64,000 nt of DNA from Rheinheimera sp. UJ63 (GTDB taxonomy: Bacteria; Pseudomonadota; Gammaproteobacteria; Enterobacterales; Alteromonadaceae). The stretch spans positions 1,054,001 through 1,118,000 of the forward strand of contig NZ_JAKGTQ010000001.1 in NCBI RefSeq assembly GCF_021568285.1, given 5' to 3'. The position numbers and the translations under genes are program-made. This document shows, one piece after another, positions 53,550 through 62,347 of the stretch. Under the pieces are notes generated by a model. That model did no database searches and had not been told where the DNA came from. It saw nothing but the letters and a program-made list of their open reading frames with translations. Positions within the stretch are counted from its first letter, which is position 1; each line of letters opens with the position of its first letter.

Positions 53550-54479
53550 ATGTTAAGCATATTGCCAGGGTTTCTGTTATTGCCGATAAGTTTTAGCTTA
53601 TTTGCGCTTAATTTGGCATTTTGGGGCATCATCGTCACCCCGCTGGGTTTATTAAAATTATTGATCCCAAACGCCGCCGCCCACCGCTTGATTGCTAAGC
53701 TGGGTCGCTTTTGCTATCGCGGCTGGACCCGTGTGAATACGGGGCTGATTAATCTGTTTAACGATGTCGATTGGCAAATTAGCGGTGAGCAGCAACTGGA
53801 TAAAGAAAGTTGGTATTTGCTGATCGCTAATCATAAAAGTTGGTTAGATATTCCGGTGGTCAGTACTTTTGCCGCCAAGTTGATCCCTGAACCCAAGTTC
53901 TTTTTAAAAGACCAATTAAAATGGGTGCCCTTTTTAGGCACTGGCTGCTGGGCCTTGGATATGCCTTATATGAAGCGCTATAGCGCAGCGACCTTGGCAA
54001 AGCGCCCTGAGTTAAAAGGCAAAGATATCGAAACAACGCGTAAATCTTGCGCAAAATTTCGCCACGCTCCCACCACCATTATCAATTTTGTTGAAGGCAG
54101 CCGTTGTACTGCACAAAAACAAAGATTACGGCAAAGCCCCTATAGCCATTTACTGCCGCCCAAAGCCGGCGGTATTGCCTTTACCCTGGCCAGCATGGGT
54201 GAGCAGTTTAACGCCATCTTAGATATCACGCTTATTTACCCCGATAACCAGCAAAATATTGCGCTTGATATGTTGATGGGCCGTTTAAAACGCGTGGTGA
54301 TCAAAGCCGAGATTTTAGCCGTTGATCAACACGTCATGGGTGATTACTTTAACGATGCAGTATTTCGCGAGAATTTTCAGCAATGGCTGAATCAGCGTTG
54401 GCAGTTAAAAGATCAATACATTAGTGCCTATTATCAGCAGCAACAAAGCGATACGTTTAAACAACCTATCCGCTGTTAA
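53550..54479 (+). CDS. PlsC-type acyltransferase (YihG-like), copy 2
   Basis: A 309-residue paralogue of the preceding protein with the same order of motifs: NHKSWLD, MPYMKRYS, FVEGSRC and PPKAGGIAF. GKDIETTRKSCAKFR matches the equivalent stretch GKDIETTRKACEKFR in copy 1, which shows that the pair arose by tandem duplication and then diverged. The two probably transfer different acyl chains or use different acceptors. The same operon is likely, with GGAG 9 nt before this ATG. Confidence 0.92.
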   Translation: MLSILPGFLLLPISFSLFALNLAFWGIIVTPLGLLKLLIPNAAAHRLIAKLGRFCYRGWTRVNTGLINLFNDVDWQISGEQQLDKESWYLLIANHKSWLDIPVVSTFAAKLIPEPKFFLKDQLKWVPFLGTGCWALDMPYMKRYSAATLAKRPELKGKDIETTRKSCAKFRHAPTTIINFVEGSRCTAQKQRLRQSPYSHLLPPKAGGIAFTLASMGEQFNAILDITLIYPDNQQNIALDMLMGRLKRVVIKAEILAVDQHVMGDYFNDAVFRENFQQWLNQRWQLKDQYISAYYQQQQSDTFKQPIRC

Positions 54480-54545
54480 TCTTCAGCAACATGGCAGTAA
54501 GCTGGCCTGTTGCTTAGAAACCGCTGGCCATCATTGGCTTGGCCG

Positions 54546-55754
54546 TTAAACAGCGGGGTTTAAACGGGCTTGCAGTAATAAATTACGTGGGGTCAGCTGA
54601 TAATCACAAAAAGCTTGCACGCTCACCTGATAACCGTGTTGTTGCAAGTACAAGGCTCTATCAAGCACCAAATACAGCTCTAATGGCCGCCGAAACAGGT
54701 GCCGAACGGCATCTAACCGCTGTACCAACAGATATCGCGCCTCGCCAGCCGCTAAATAACTCGGCCAGTCTGTAACTGCAGGTGCTGTTAAATGCTGTAA
54801 GCTGGCCGCCATCTTGGCAAACGCAGCAAAATCGCCACTAAACCACTGCTTGGGTAACGAAGGTAACGGCTGATATGCCCGCTGCCCCGTATGCTGAGCT
54901 CGCCATTCATCATAGGCCAAACGCCAAGTCACTTCGGTTTGCCGCAAACGACTAACCCGCTCACCCGCTGTAACTTGCCCTTGCACCGCCAGTTTTAAAT
55001 CTTGCCGACTTAGCGCTAACGCATCGGCTTGGGCCTGTTTAGATAACGGCTGATAGTCTGAGCTGCTAATTAAATGATAGCAACAGGGGGCAACTTGTAA
55101 CTGTTGGCAGCGATGGGCTACCGCCACCGTGAGTAATTGCAGATGGAGTTGACCACAAGCATGCAAGGCCAGCACTTGTTGCTCAGCATGCACTGCCGCC
55201 GCCCCCGCGGCAGTTAGCACATCCGCCTGAATAAACTGCTGTGGGATCTTATGCTGTGAAGCTAAGGCACTGCCCGCCTCACATAAGCTTGGCTGCCACT
55301 CGATACTCGTCACGGCGCGGCTAGATTGTGCGGCAAACAACCGGCCTAAATGGCCTTTACCAGCGCACCATTCCAGCACCGGCAACGCTTGCTCAGGAAT
55401 AAACTGACAAAACTGCTGAATTTGCGCGAGCTTACGACCATGAATACCATTCGTTAACCAAAACGGCCAGATGCTACTGTCTGCATCACGCTGAGCCTTC
55501 AGCCACAAGGGTAAGTCTGTCAGCTCTGGAAAATACACGGCAAAATAGTGGCGTTGTTGCTGCGGATCCTGATCTAGCACCGCGAGCTCACTGGCGCCAA
55601 GTTGCAACAGTTGTGCATTCAAGGCTGGCGAGAAGGGTAATGTCAGGCAGTCCATCGGTGAGAACTGCCAATACTGGCGATAGCACTGCAATACACTGCT
55701 GAGCTGCTGAAACAACTCAGACAGCGCACTGCCCTGCAGCGGTGCGTTCGACAT
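54546..55754 (-). CDS. SAM-dependent methyltransferase (Methyltransf_32-like)
   Basis: A 402-residue protein with a methyltransferase core at about 140-260. Motif I is LEWCAGKGHLGRLFA, followed by SIEWQP and ALHACGQLH, where the ACG triplet matches the METTL25/GSTCD-like branch of the family. CCYHLIS after it is also shared by that branch. The N-terminal 130 residues and the C-terminal 130 residues have no recognised domain. It overlaps the end of cnoX by one base (TAATG), so the two are translationally coupled. The substrate is unknown; RNA or protein methylation are both possible. Confidence 0.85.
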   Translation of the reverse strand: MSNAPLQGSALSELFQQLSSVLQCYRQYWQFSPMDCLTLPFSPALNAQLLQLGASELAVLDQDPQQQRHYFAVYFPELTDLPLWLKAQRDADSSIWPFWLTNGIHGRKLAQIQQFCQFIPEQALPVLEWCAGKGHLGRLFAAQSSRAVTSIEWQPSLCEAGSALASQHKIPQQFIQADVLTAAGAAAVHAEQQVLALHACGQLHLQLLTVAVAHRCQQLQVAPCCYHLISSSDYQPLSKQAQADALALSRQDLKLAVQGQVTAGERVSRLRQTEVTWRLAYDEWRAQHTGQRAYQPLPSLPKQWFSGDFAAFAKMAASLQHLTAPAVTDWPSYLAAGEARYLLVQRLDAVRHLFRRPLELYLVLDRALYLQQHGYQVSVQAFCDYQLTPRNLLLQARLNPAV

Positions 55755-56599
55755 TAATACAACAGGGCGTATAAACGACGACGATATTGGCTGGCCAACG
55801 GATCACCTTTCGGCAATGCCGCCAAAATATCTAAATACAATTTTTTGCTCTGACCAAAATTAAGATCTTGCTGCAAAATGTTCAATAATAAGGCCAGCGC
55901 CTCTTCTGAACGCAACACCGCCTGATATTGCACCGCTAATTGTTCGATAAGGTGTTTATCTTCTGGCGCAGCGGCTAATTGTGCTTCTAATGCTTGGATC
56001 TCGGGGGTATTGGTGGCTTGTTGGGCTAATTCTAATTTGGCTAACACCGTTTTGTACAAGGCGTCTTGATCCGCTAAACGTACTTCCGCTAACAGCTTTT
56101 CAGCCTGAGTCAACTGACCTAAGCTAATTGAGCAATCCGCTAACCAAATTTTAATTTCCACTCGCTCAGGTGCCAGCGTTAAAGCCTCAGCTAATAACGG
56201 ATAAGCGGCGTTCATCTGCCCAGCTTCTAATTGTCGCTGCGCTTTCGCTAGCAAGTCATCTTCCGGCTTGGGTAAGTAAGCGGCCAAGCGTTGTAGAATT
56301 TGTTGTTCGGTTTCGACACCGGCAAAACCATCAACCGGTTGGCCTTCTTTAATAAACATGACGGTGGGCAGCGATTGCACACCAAATTGCATGGCTAAAT
56401 CTTGCTCTGCATCGCAATCCACTTTCGCCAAACACAGTTGCTTGGGATATTGCTGCACTATTTTGCTTAATGTTGCCGTGAGCTGCTGGCAGCCGGTACT
56501 ACGAGCCGACCAGAATTGAAAAAGTACTAACTGTTGCATCGAGCGATCGAGGATCTCCCGCGCATTCATCATGGTGACGTCAACAATAGGGTTTTGCAT
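55754..56599 (-). CDS. cnoX: Chaperedoxin CnoX (YbbN), thioredoxin-TPR protein
   Basis: A 281-residue protein with a thioredoxin fold (about 1-108) and a TPR-type C-terminal half. The active-site region reads WSARSTGCQQL, so the thioredoxin CGPC is replaced by an STGC with one cysteine, as in Escherichia coli CnoX (SQHC). DCDAEQDLA, SLPTVMF, QPVDGF and the C-terminal LASQYRRRLYALLY match CnoX closely. It holds proteins under oxidative stress and hands them to GroEL; the last residues are the part reported to bind GroEL. The ATG at 56599 follows CAGGA; the longer frame starts at TTG. It is the first gene of a pair with a methyltransferase. Confidence 0.93.
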   Translation of the reverse strand: MQNPIVDVTMMNAREILDRSMQQLVLFQFWSARSTGCQQLTATLSKIVQQYPKQLCLAKVDCDAEQDLAMQFGVQSLPTVMFIKEGQPVDGFAGVETEQQILQRLAAYLPKPEDDLLAKAQRQLEAGQMNAAYPLLAEALTLAPERVEIKIWLADCSISLGQLTQAEKLLAEVRLADQDALYKTVLAKLELAQQATNTPEIQALEAQLAAAPEDKHLIEQLAVQYQAVLRSEEALALLLNILQQDLNFGQSKKLYLDILAALPKGDPLASQYRRRLYALLY

Positions 56600-56911
56600 T
56601 AGCGGTAAATCCTGTAACAAAAGTCATAGTTGTTACTATGGTGGCGCCGCCGCCCTTTTTAAAGCAGTAAAGATGGCTAAAAAGTGAAAAAGGCATCGAC
56701 ATTCCCAAGCAGTTGCCGTAAATTAATTAAGCGCACAAAAAACGCCAGCAGAGCCATAAAGAAAGCGCAGGAACTGTAGCGAAAAGCTTACGCTTCCCGA
56801 CATACCAGCCCACGTAGCACCACTGACAATCCGGTAACGGAATGTCGGCAGTTTTTGGTATTTAATGCCTTAAAACTGCTTTTACCTCAGCAACTGATGA
56901 GATACTACATT
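56600..56911. other. Intergenic region between cnoX and ilvI, with a terminator-like hairpin
   Basis: This 312-bp gap holds both divergent promoters. CCGACAT (56797-56803) can pair with ATGTCGG (56842-56848) over a 38-nt loop, followed by CAGTTTTT. This looks like a weak attenuator ahead of ilvI. No leader peptide with runs of Ile, Val or Leu codons was found. Confidence 0.4.
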
Positions 56912-58651
56912 ATGACAAGCCAATCCAAACAAGCCGAGATGTTATCGGGCGCAGCTATGGTAATCCGCGCGCTGGCCGATGAAGGGGTAGAATACGTCTA
57001 TGGCTATCCCGGTGGCGCTGTACTGCATATTTATGATGCGCTGTTTCAACAAACTCAAGTCAAGCATGTGCTGGTGCGCCACGAGCAAGCCGCCACGCAT
57101 ATGGCCGATGCCTATGCCCGTGCTACCGGTAAAGCCGGTGTGGTGCTCGTGACTTCAGGTCCGGGTGCCACTAACGCCGTCACCGGTATTGCCACCGCCT
57201 ATATGGACTCGATCCCGATGGTGGTGCTCACCGGCCAAGTAATGAGCCATTTAATCGGCGAAGATGCCTTCCAAGAAACCGACATGCTCGGTATTTCCCG
57301 GCCGATCGTCAAACATAATATGTCGGTGCGACGCCCTGAAGATATTCCGGCTCTGATTAGAAAAGCCTTTTATATTGCGCAAAGCGGTCGCCCAGGCCCG
57401 GTAGTGCTCGATATCCCGAAGGATATGACGATCCCAAGCCAAACCTTTGCTTATGATTACCCAAGCGAAGTGAAGCTGCGTTCATACCAGCCAAAATTAA
57501 AAGGCCATAGCGGCCAGATTAAAAAAGCCGTTACCGCGTTATTAGCCGCGAAAAGACCGATCATTTATGCCGGCGGTGGTGTCATCATGGGCCGTGCATC
57601 CGACGAGCTCACTGAATTAGCGCAGCTGTTAAATGTGCCCGTAACCAACACCCTGATGGGCTTAGGGGCTTATCCGGGTGATGATAAACAATTTGTGGGT
57701 ATGCTGGGTATGCACGGCAGTTACGAAGCCAACCAAACCATGCACCACGCTGATGTTATTCTAGCCGTAGGTGCGCGCTTTGATGATCGCGTGACCAACA
57801 ACACCAAAAAATTCTGCCCCGATGCCACGATCATTCATATTGACGTTGATCCGGCCAGTATTTCTAAAACCGTTAACGCGCATATTCCGATCGTTGGTTT
57901 AGTGCAGCCGGTGCTAGAAGAAATGCTTGGCCTGGTGAAGCAGAAAAAGAAAAAACTGGACGAAGCCGCACTGGCCAGTTGGTGGCAACAAATTAATGCC
58001 TGGCGTGCCGTGCACGGCGGTCGTTATGACACCACCACCTCGCAAATCAAGCCACAGCACGTCATTGAAATGGTGAGCAAAATTACTAAGGGTAATGCCT
58101 TTGTCTGTAGTGATGTTGGCCAGCATCAGATGTTCGCGGCGCAGTATTACAAATTTAACAAACCGAATCGTTGGATTAACTCGGGTGGCCTTGGCACCAT
58201 GGGCTTTGGTTTACCGGCGGCAATGGGCATTAAACTGAACTTCCCTGATGACGATGTGGTGTGTGTTACCGGTGAAGGCTCTATTCAGATGAATATTCAG
58301 GAGCTCTCAACCTGTAAACAATATGGGCTGGGCGTGAAAATCATCAACCTGAATAACGGCTATTTAGGCATGGTGAAGCAATGGCAAGATATGAACTATG
58401 AATCGCGCTATGCCAGCTCTTATATGGACTCACTACCTGACTTTATTAAGTTAGCCGAAGCCTACGGCCATGTCGGTATTCGCGTAACGAAACCAGAAGA
58501 ACTGGAGCCGGCCCTAGAGCGTGCTTTTGCCCTCAAAGATCAGTTGGTGTTTTTAGATATTCATATCGATCCGAAAGAGCATGTTTACCCGATGCAAATT
58601 CCAGGCGGCGCCATGAATGAGTTATTTTTAAGTAAGACAGAGAGGACTTAA
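56912..58651 (+). CDS. ilvI: Acetolactate synthase III, large subunit
   Basis: A 579-residue ThDP-dependent acetolactate synthase. [14 protein letters not shown] near the start, the catalytic glutamate in [12 protein letters not shown], and the ThDP motif [10 protein letters not shown], then [14 protein letters not shown], give an intact enzyme. The ThDP/Mg motif starts GEGS, not the usual GDGS; this Asp-to-Glu change keeps a carboxylate. The C-terminus, LSKTERT, matches IlvI proteins. It makes acetolactate or acetohydroxybutyrate for valine, leucine and isoleucine synthesis. The ATG at 56912 is chosen over 56855 by homology. ilvH begins 2 nt after its stop. Confidence 0.95.
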   Translation: MTSQSKQAEMLSGAAMVIRALADEGVEYVYGYPGGAVLHIYDALFQQTQVKHVLVRHEQAATHMADAYARATGKAGVVLVTSGPGATNAVTGIATAYMDSIPMVVLTGQVMSHLIGEDAFQETDMLGISRPIVKHNMSVRRPEDIPALIRKAFYIAQSGRPGPVVLDIPKDMTIPSQTFAYDYPSEVKLRSYQPKLKGHSGQIKKAVTALLAAKRPIIYAGGGVIMGRASDELTELAQLLNVPVTNTLMGLGAYPGDDKQFVGMLGMHGSYEANQTMHHADVILAVGARFDDRVTNNTKKFCPDATIIHIDVDPASISKTVNAHIPIVGLVQPVLEEMLGLVKQKKKKLDEAALASWWQQINAWRAVHGGRYDTTTSQIKPQHVIEMVSKITKGNAFVCSDVGQHQMFAAQYYKFNKPNRWINSGGLGTMGFGLPAAMGIKLNFPDDDVVCVTGEGSIQMNIQELSTCKQYGLGVKIINLNNGYLGMVKQWQDMNYESRYASSYMDSLPDFIKLAEAYGHVGIRVTKPEELEPALERAFALKDQLVFLDIHIDPKEHVYPMQIPGGAMNELFLSKTERT

Positions 58652-58653
58652 CC

Positions 58654-59145
58654 ATGCGACATATTATTTCTGTTTTACTCGAAAACGAATCGGGTGCTTT
58701 AGCCCGTCTTGTCGGTTTGTTTGCTCAGCGCGGTTACAACATTGATTCGCTCACCGTAGCGCCAACGGAAGACGCCACCCTTTCGCGTTTAACCTTAGTG
58801 ACGCATGGTAATGATCAAGTGATTGAACAAATTACTAAGCAGCTGCATAAACTGATTGAAGTAGTGAAACTGACTGATCTTAGCGAATCAGCGCACATTG
58901 AACGCGAATTGATGCTGGTAAAAGTGAAAGCCGCAGGCAACCAACGCGACGAAGTAAAACGCTGTGCGGATATCTTTCGTGGCCAAATTGTTGATGTGTC
59001 TGCCAATACCTATACCGTGCAATTAGTAGGTACCAGCGACAAACTGGATGCGTTTATCCAAGCATTAAGCGGCTCGCAAATTCTGGAAGTGGTGCGCAGC
59101 GGTGTGTCGGGTATTTCACGCGGTGAAAAAACCTTAGCGATGTAA
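58654..59145 (+). CDS. ilvH: Acetolactate synthase III, small regulatory subunit
   Basis: A 163-residue IlvH with an N-terminal ACT domain (about 2-75: ISVLLENESGALARLVGLFA, GYNIDSLTVAPTED) and a C-terminal domain (LMLVKVKA, FRGQIVDVSANTYTVQL). It binds valine, gives feedback control to IlvI and raises its activity. It follows ilvI by 2 nt, so the subunits are made together. A perfect palindromic terminator lies just downstream. Confidence 0.96.
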   Translation: MRHIISVLLENESGALARLVGLFAQRGYNIDSLTVAPTEDATLSRLTLVTHGNDQVIEQITKQLHKLIEVVKLTDLSESAHIERELMLVKVKAAGNQRDEVKRCADIFRGQIVDVSANTYTVQLVGTSDKLDAFIQALSGSQILEVVRSGVSGISRGEKTLAM

Positions 59146-59161
59146 CCCGCGTTAAGCTTAC

Positions 59162-59187
59162 AAAACGGCGACCTAGGTCGCCGTTTT
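59162..59187. terminator. Bidirectional terminator between ilvH and the CPA2 antiporter gene
   Basis: A perfect 26-bp palindrome (AAAACGGCGACC / GGTCGCCGTTTT around TA) with T runs at both ends. It contains the stop codon of the convergent antiporter gene at 59173-59175. Confidence 0.93.
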
Positions 59188-60420
59188 CTTTGGCTGATGA
59201 CGGCCATACACCCACTTAAACAGCGGCGAAGCCATCAAAGTGGTGACAATAGCCATCACCACCATAATTGAAAATAGTCCTTGCTGAATAATGCCGTAAT
59301 TCAACGCAATATTAATAATAATTAGCTCCATCAACCCCCGCGCATTCATTAAGGCGCCCACCGCTAAGGCGGTTGGATTATCCGCACCGTTCCAACGGGC
59401 CGCCGCCCAACAGGCGACAAACTTGGCTAGAATAGAGCACACTAAAATAGCCAAGGTAATCAACAGTAAGTTACCGGAAGCCAGCACATCTAAACGGGTA
59501 TTTAAGCCCGAATAAGTAAAAAACATTGGCAACAATAACAAAATGGTAAGGCGCTCTAATCGCTTGCGCAGCAACTCGGCCATCAGGCCGCGCGGAATGG
59601 CGATACCCAATAAGAACCCGCCAAATACCGCATGCAAGCCCACCCAATCCATACTCCACGCCGACAGTGCGAACAACAGCATTAAAAATACAAAAGGCGG
59701 CCACTGTAATTGTTGCTGCAGCGCTACCCGATCTGCCAAGGGTTGTAACCAGCCACGCACCTTGGTTAGCATCAACAATGCATATAAACCGCCCCCCACC
59801 AAAGCGGTTAACAGTACACTGATGCCACCGCCAAAACTGGCCAGTACCAGCGCTAAAATTAACCAGGCCGCGGCATCATCTATGGCACCGGCGGCCAAAG
59901 CCATGGTACCCAGTGGCGTATTAGCAAGGCCACGCTCATAAATAATACGGGCCAGCATCGGAAAGGCGGTAATCGCAATGGCAGCACCTAAAAAGAGCGC
60001 GGCATTAAAATAGCTGATACCGGGGGCAAATAAGCCTGGCTGCGCTATCAGCCACAAACAGAGCAAAGCCGCCACCATAAAAGGTACTAGCATACCAGCC
60101 AGCGACACTGAAATGGCACTGCGCGCATGTTGCTTAAATAACCGCGTATTAAACTCTAAGCCGACTAAAAACATATAAAGGCCGACACCTAATTGCGCAC
60201 CAAAATACAGCCAACTGCGTGTTTCAGGAATAAAAATACTTTGTTGAAGGGCGGGCAAAAACCAGCCAAACAAGGAAGGGCCGAGCGCCACACCGGCAAT
60301 CATCTCGCCGACGACTTTCGGTTGTCCGACAAACCGAGCCAACCGACCAAATAGCTGAGCCGCCATTAAAATCAGGGCTAACTGCGCAACAAACAACAAG
60401 ATTAACTGCCAAAGAGACAC
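59173..60420 (-). CDS. CPA2-family cation:proton antiporter
   Basis: A 415-residue protein with 12-13 membrane helices of the monovalent cation:proton antiporter-2 family. VGQPKVVGEMIAGVALGPSL near the N-terminus, FLVGLEFNT and the ion-binding AAGAIDDAAAWLILAL (tandem Asp) are diagnostic. No C-terminal TrkA-N/KTN domain is present, so it is a short form without nucleotide gating. It probably exchanges Na+ or K+ for H+ at the inner membrane. The Nramp-like gene lies 22 nt upstream in the same direction, so they may share a transcript. Confidence 0.9.
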   Translation of the reverse strand: MSLWQLILLFVAQLALILMAAQLFGRLARFVGQPKVVGEMIAGVALGPSLFGWFLPALQQSIFIPETRSWLYFGAQLGVGLYMFLVGLEFNTRLFKQHARSAISVSLAGMLVPFMVAALLCLWLIAQPGLFAPGISYFNAALFLGAAIAITAFPMLARIIYERGLANTPLGTMALAAGAIDDAAAWLILALVLASFGGGISVLLTALVGGGLYALLMLTKVRGWLQPLADRVALQQQLQWPPFVFLMLLFALSAWSMDWVGLHAVFGGFLLGIAIPRGLMAELLRKRLERLTILLLLPMFFTYSGLNTRLDVLASGNLLLITLAILVCSILAKFVACWAAARWNGADNPTALAVGALMNARGLMELIIINIALNYGIIQQGLFSIMVVMAIVTTLMASPLFKWVYGRHQPKKTAT

Positions 60421-60442
60421 CCTGAACTCCTAATACCCATGG

Positions 60443-61690
60443 TTAACCGAGTAAGCCGAGATACCAACACAAGAACAATACGGCAAAACCAAACAAATAA
60501 CTCAGTCCAAGCCAACTTAATAGAGTTAACCCTTTCGATAATGGCGGCATGCCTGCCCCACGCAGTAAACTAAAATTAAGCCAAGCAAAAACGGGAGTAG
60601 TTAAAAAGGCTAAGGTCATGGCGAAAGTCAACATCGGGCCGAGTGCCGAACGGAAAAATAAGATCACCGCCATGCCACAAAGTGCCTGCACGATTAGCCA
60701 ACTGCTTAAGCTCAGGCGATTATCCACTTTTTGCCAACCCAACAAATAAAACGATTTATTCAGGGTTCGTGCGTACCCATCCAACACGGTGATGGTGGTA
60801 CCAAACATACATAAAAAGGCAATCAGCGATACCAGTGGCTTTGACCATGCGCCAATGGTTGCGCCATACATATCGACCAATTGTTGGGCAAAGGCAGCAC
60901 CGGCCAAAGCAATCGGCTGCGCAGTGCCGTATTGCACTAACGCCCCTAAGGATACAAAAACTAACGCCAAACCTGCGGTTAACCAATAACCGAGGTTAAA
61001 ATCGAACAGGCCCTGAGCACGCGTTACCGGTTGTCGCCGCTGTTTCGCGGTTAGCCACAATGAGCTAATCGCTGAAATCTCAATCGGTGCGGGCATCCAC
61101 CCCATTAACGCCACTAAAAAACCTAGCATCACTAATTGCCAAGGGGATTGCCCAACATAATCTGCAGGTGCGGTAGCGCCGTTTTTAGCGGCAATAATAA
61201 CCGCGGTTACGGTGGTGAGGGTTAAAAGCAACATAATCACTTTCGCGACACTGTCTAGCGCCTGATAATGACCCAGCAACAAGATCAGTAAGCAAGCCAA
61301 TAAGATTAAGCAACACAATAGGGTTAAAGACCAATTCCCAGGCAGTGCATATTGCAACAAGGCTGCCGTTAAAATCAGTACCGCCGCGGTATTCACCACC
61401 GCCGCCACAACGTTTAAGCCAACAAAGCAGTAAAAATAGCCGTTACCTTTACGCTGATAGCCTTCTAACAGCGTTTCGTTTTGCTCTAAGGTATATTGCA
61501 CACCAAACCGAAAAAACGGGTACTTTAAAATATTCACCAACAAAATAAGCCATAACAACTGCCAGCCAAATAAAGCACCGGCTTGGGTTGATGCCACCAA
61601 ATGAGAGCCACCAATCGCGGCTGTTGCCATTAAAACACCGGGCCCCAATGTTTGCAGGCGGGCGCGCCAGCCAGAGAAAACTTCTTGCAT
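60443..61690 (-). CDS. Nramp-related transporter lacking the canonical metal-binding motifs
   Basis: A 415-residue protein with about 11 helices and an overall Nramp layout, including GPGVLMATAAIGGSHLVAST in helix 1 and GWMPAPIEIS in helix 6. In transition-metal Nramps helix 1 has DPGN and helix 6 has MPH; here the equivalents read IGGS (26-29) and MPAP (199-202). The metal-binding Asp and Asn are therefore missing. Other family members with altered sites transport Mg2+ or Al3+, so another ion or a small solute is likely. It is upstream of the CPA2 antiporter gene by 22 nt. Confidence 0.85.
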   Translation of the reverse strand: MQEVFSGWRARLQTLGPGVLMATAAIGGSHLVASTQAGALFGWQLLWLILLVNILKYPFFRFGVQYTLEQNETLLEGYQRKGNGYFYCFVGLNVVAAVVNTAAVLILTAALLQYALPGNWSLTLLCCLILLACLLILLLGHYQALDSVAKVIMLLLTLTTVTAVIIAAKNGATAPADYVGQSPWQLVMLGFLVALMGWMPAPIEISAISSLWLTAKQRRQPVTRAQGLFDFNLGYWLTAGLALVFVSLGALVQYGTAQPIALAGAAFAQQLVDMYGATIGAWSKPLVSLIAFLCMFGTTITVLDGYARTLNKSFYLLGWQKVDNRLSLSSWLIVQALCGMAVILFFRSALGPMLTFAMTLAFLTTPVFAWLNFSLLRGAGMPPLSKGLTLLSWLGLSYLFGFAVLFLCWYLGLLG

Positions 61691-61782
61691 AATACGACTT
61701 GTTGATTGTTATTTGATGCTCGCTAGCTTAGCCTAAGCATCACAGTGATGCACTGCTTTTACCGCTAACAGAGGCTTGTAAC

Positions 61783-62049
61783 ATGCAAGAAAGCGACTTA
61801 ACCGATCAGGCAACCTTGCTTGAGGTTCTCGAAAACCAATTAGCCGATAATTATCCCACGGAAGTGATGGCAACCTTAATGCGTTTACGGATGACAGGGC
61901 ACAGTCGCGAGGCGGCTATGGAGTTAATGGCTTGTGCGCTAGCCCCAGAAATGTTTGCCGTGGTTGAGCAGCAACAAAGCTTTAATTTAGAGCGCTATAC
62001 CGCGCATTTAGCGTTATTACCTGCAACCCCTTGGTTAGATGAGGAGTAA
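61783..62049 (+). CDS. Small protein of unknown function, DUF1841-like pattern
   Basis: An 88-residue acidic protein. LENQLADNYPTEVMATLMRL followed by TGHSREAAMELMA matches, in outline, the ENQLA...P..V..TL.RL...G.SR..A pattern of DUF1841 and related short proteins; this is from memory and not certain. It is helical, with no signal or membrane segment. It lies 3 nt before the GNAT-like gene, and the pair forms an operon divergent from the Nramp-type gene. Function unknown. Confidence 0.75.
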   Translation: MQESDLTDQATLLEVLENQLADNYPTEVMATLMRLRMTGHSREAAMELMACALAPEMFAVVEQQQSFNLERYTAHLALLPATPWLDEE

Positions 62050-62052
62050 GCT

Positions 62053-62298
62053 ATGTCAGAACCGCTTATTAAGCATCTCGCATCAGAGCAACGCTTTACG
62101 CTCACCTTGGCGGATGCCAGTGCGCAGCTAGATTATCACGTGAATGGCAAGGTGATTAATTTTCACCATACCTTCGTGCCGCCGGAGTTTCGCGGTAAGG
62201 GTTTAGCAGAAAAATTGGTGCGGCATGCGCTGCAGTGGGCGCAAACAGAAGGTTATGACATTCAAGCAAGCTGCTCTTACGTGCAGCGTTTTCTCTAA
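62053..62298 (+). CDS. Small GNAT-like N-acetyltransferase (YjdJ type)
   Basis: An 81-residue minimal GNAT-fold protein of the YjdJ/human GTLF3B-type family. The acetyl-CoA loop region reads VPPEFRGKGLAEKLVRHAL, and CSYVQRFL at the end fits the family pattern. At this size it has only the core of a GNAT domain. Its substrate is unknown. GGAG precedes the ATG. It is second in a two-gene operon that ends with a strong terminator. Confidence 0.88.
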   Translation: MSEPLIKHLASEQRFTLTLADASAQLDYHVNGKVINFHHTFVPPEFRGKGLAEKLVRHALQWAQTEGYDIQASCSYVQRFL

Positions 62299-62301
62299 TA
62301 A

Positions 62302-62329
62302 AAAAGCCAGGTGACATCACCTGGCTTTT
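62302..62329. terminator. Bidirectional terminator between GNAT-like and M16 peptidase genes
   Basis: A 13-bp inverted repeat, AAAAGCCAGGTGA / TCACCTGGCTTTT, with a tiny central gap, flanked by A and T runs on both sides. It serves both convergent genes. Confidence 0.92.
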
Positions 62330-62347
62330 GCTATTTACTGATGCGGC

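Noticed and set aside
56621-56911. Branched-chain amino-acid leader peptide before ilvI
   Set aside because: No short frame with repeated Ile, Val or Leu codons was found, although a terminator-like hairpin is present.
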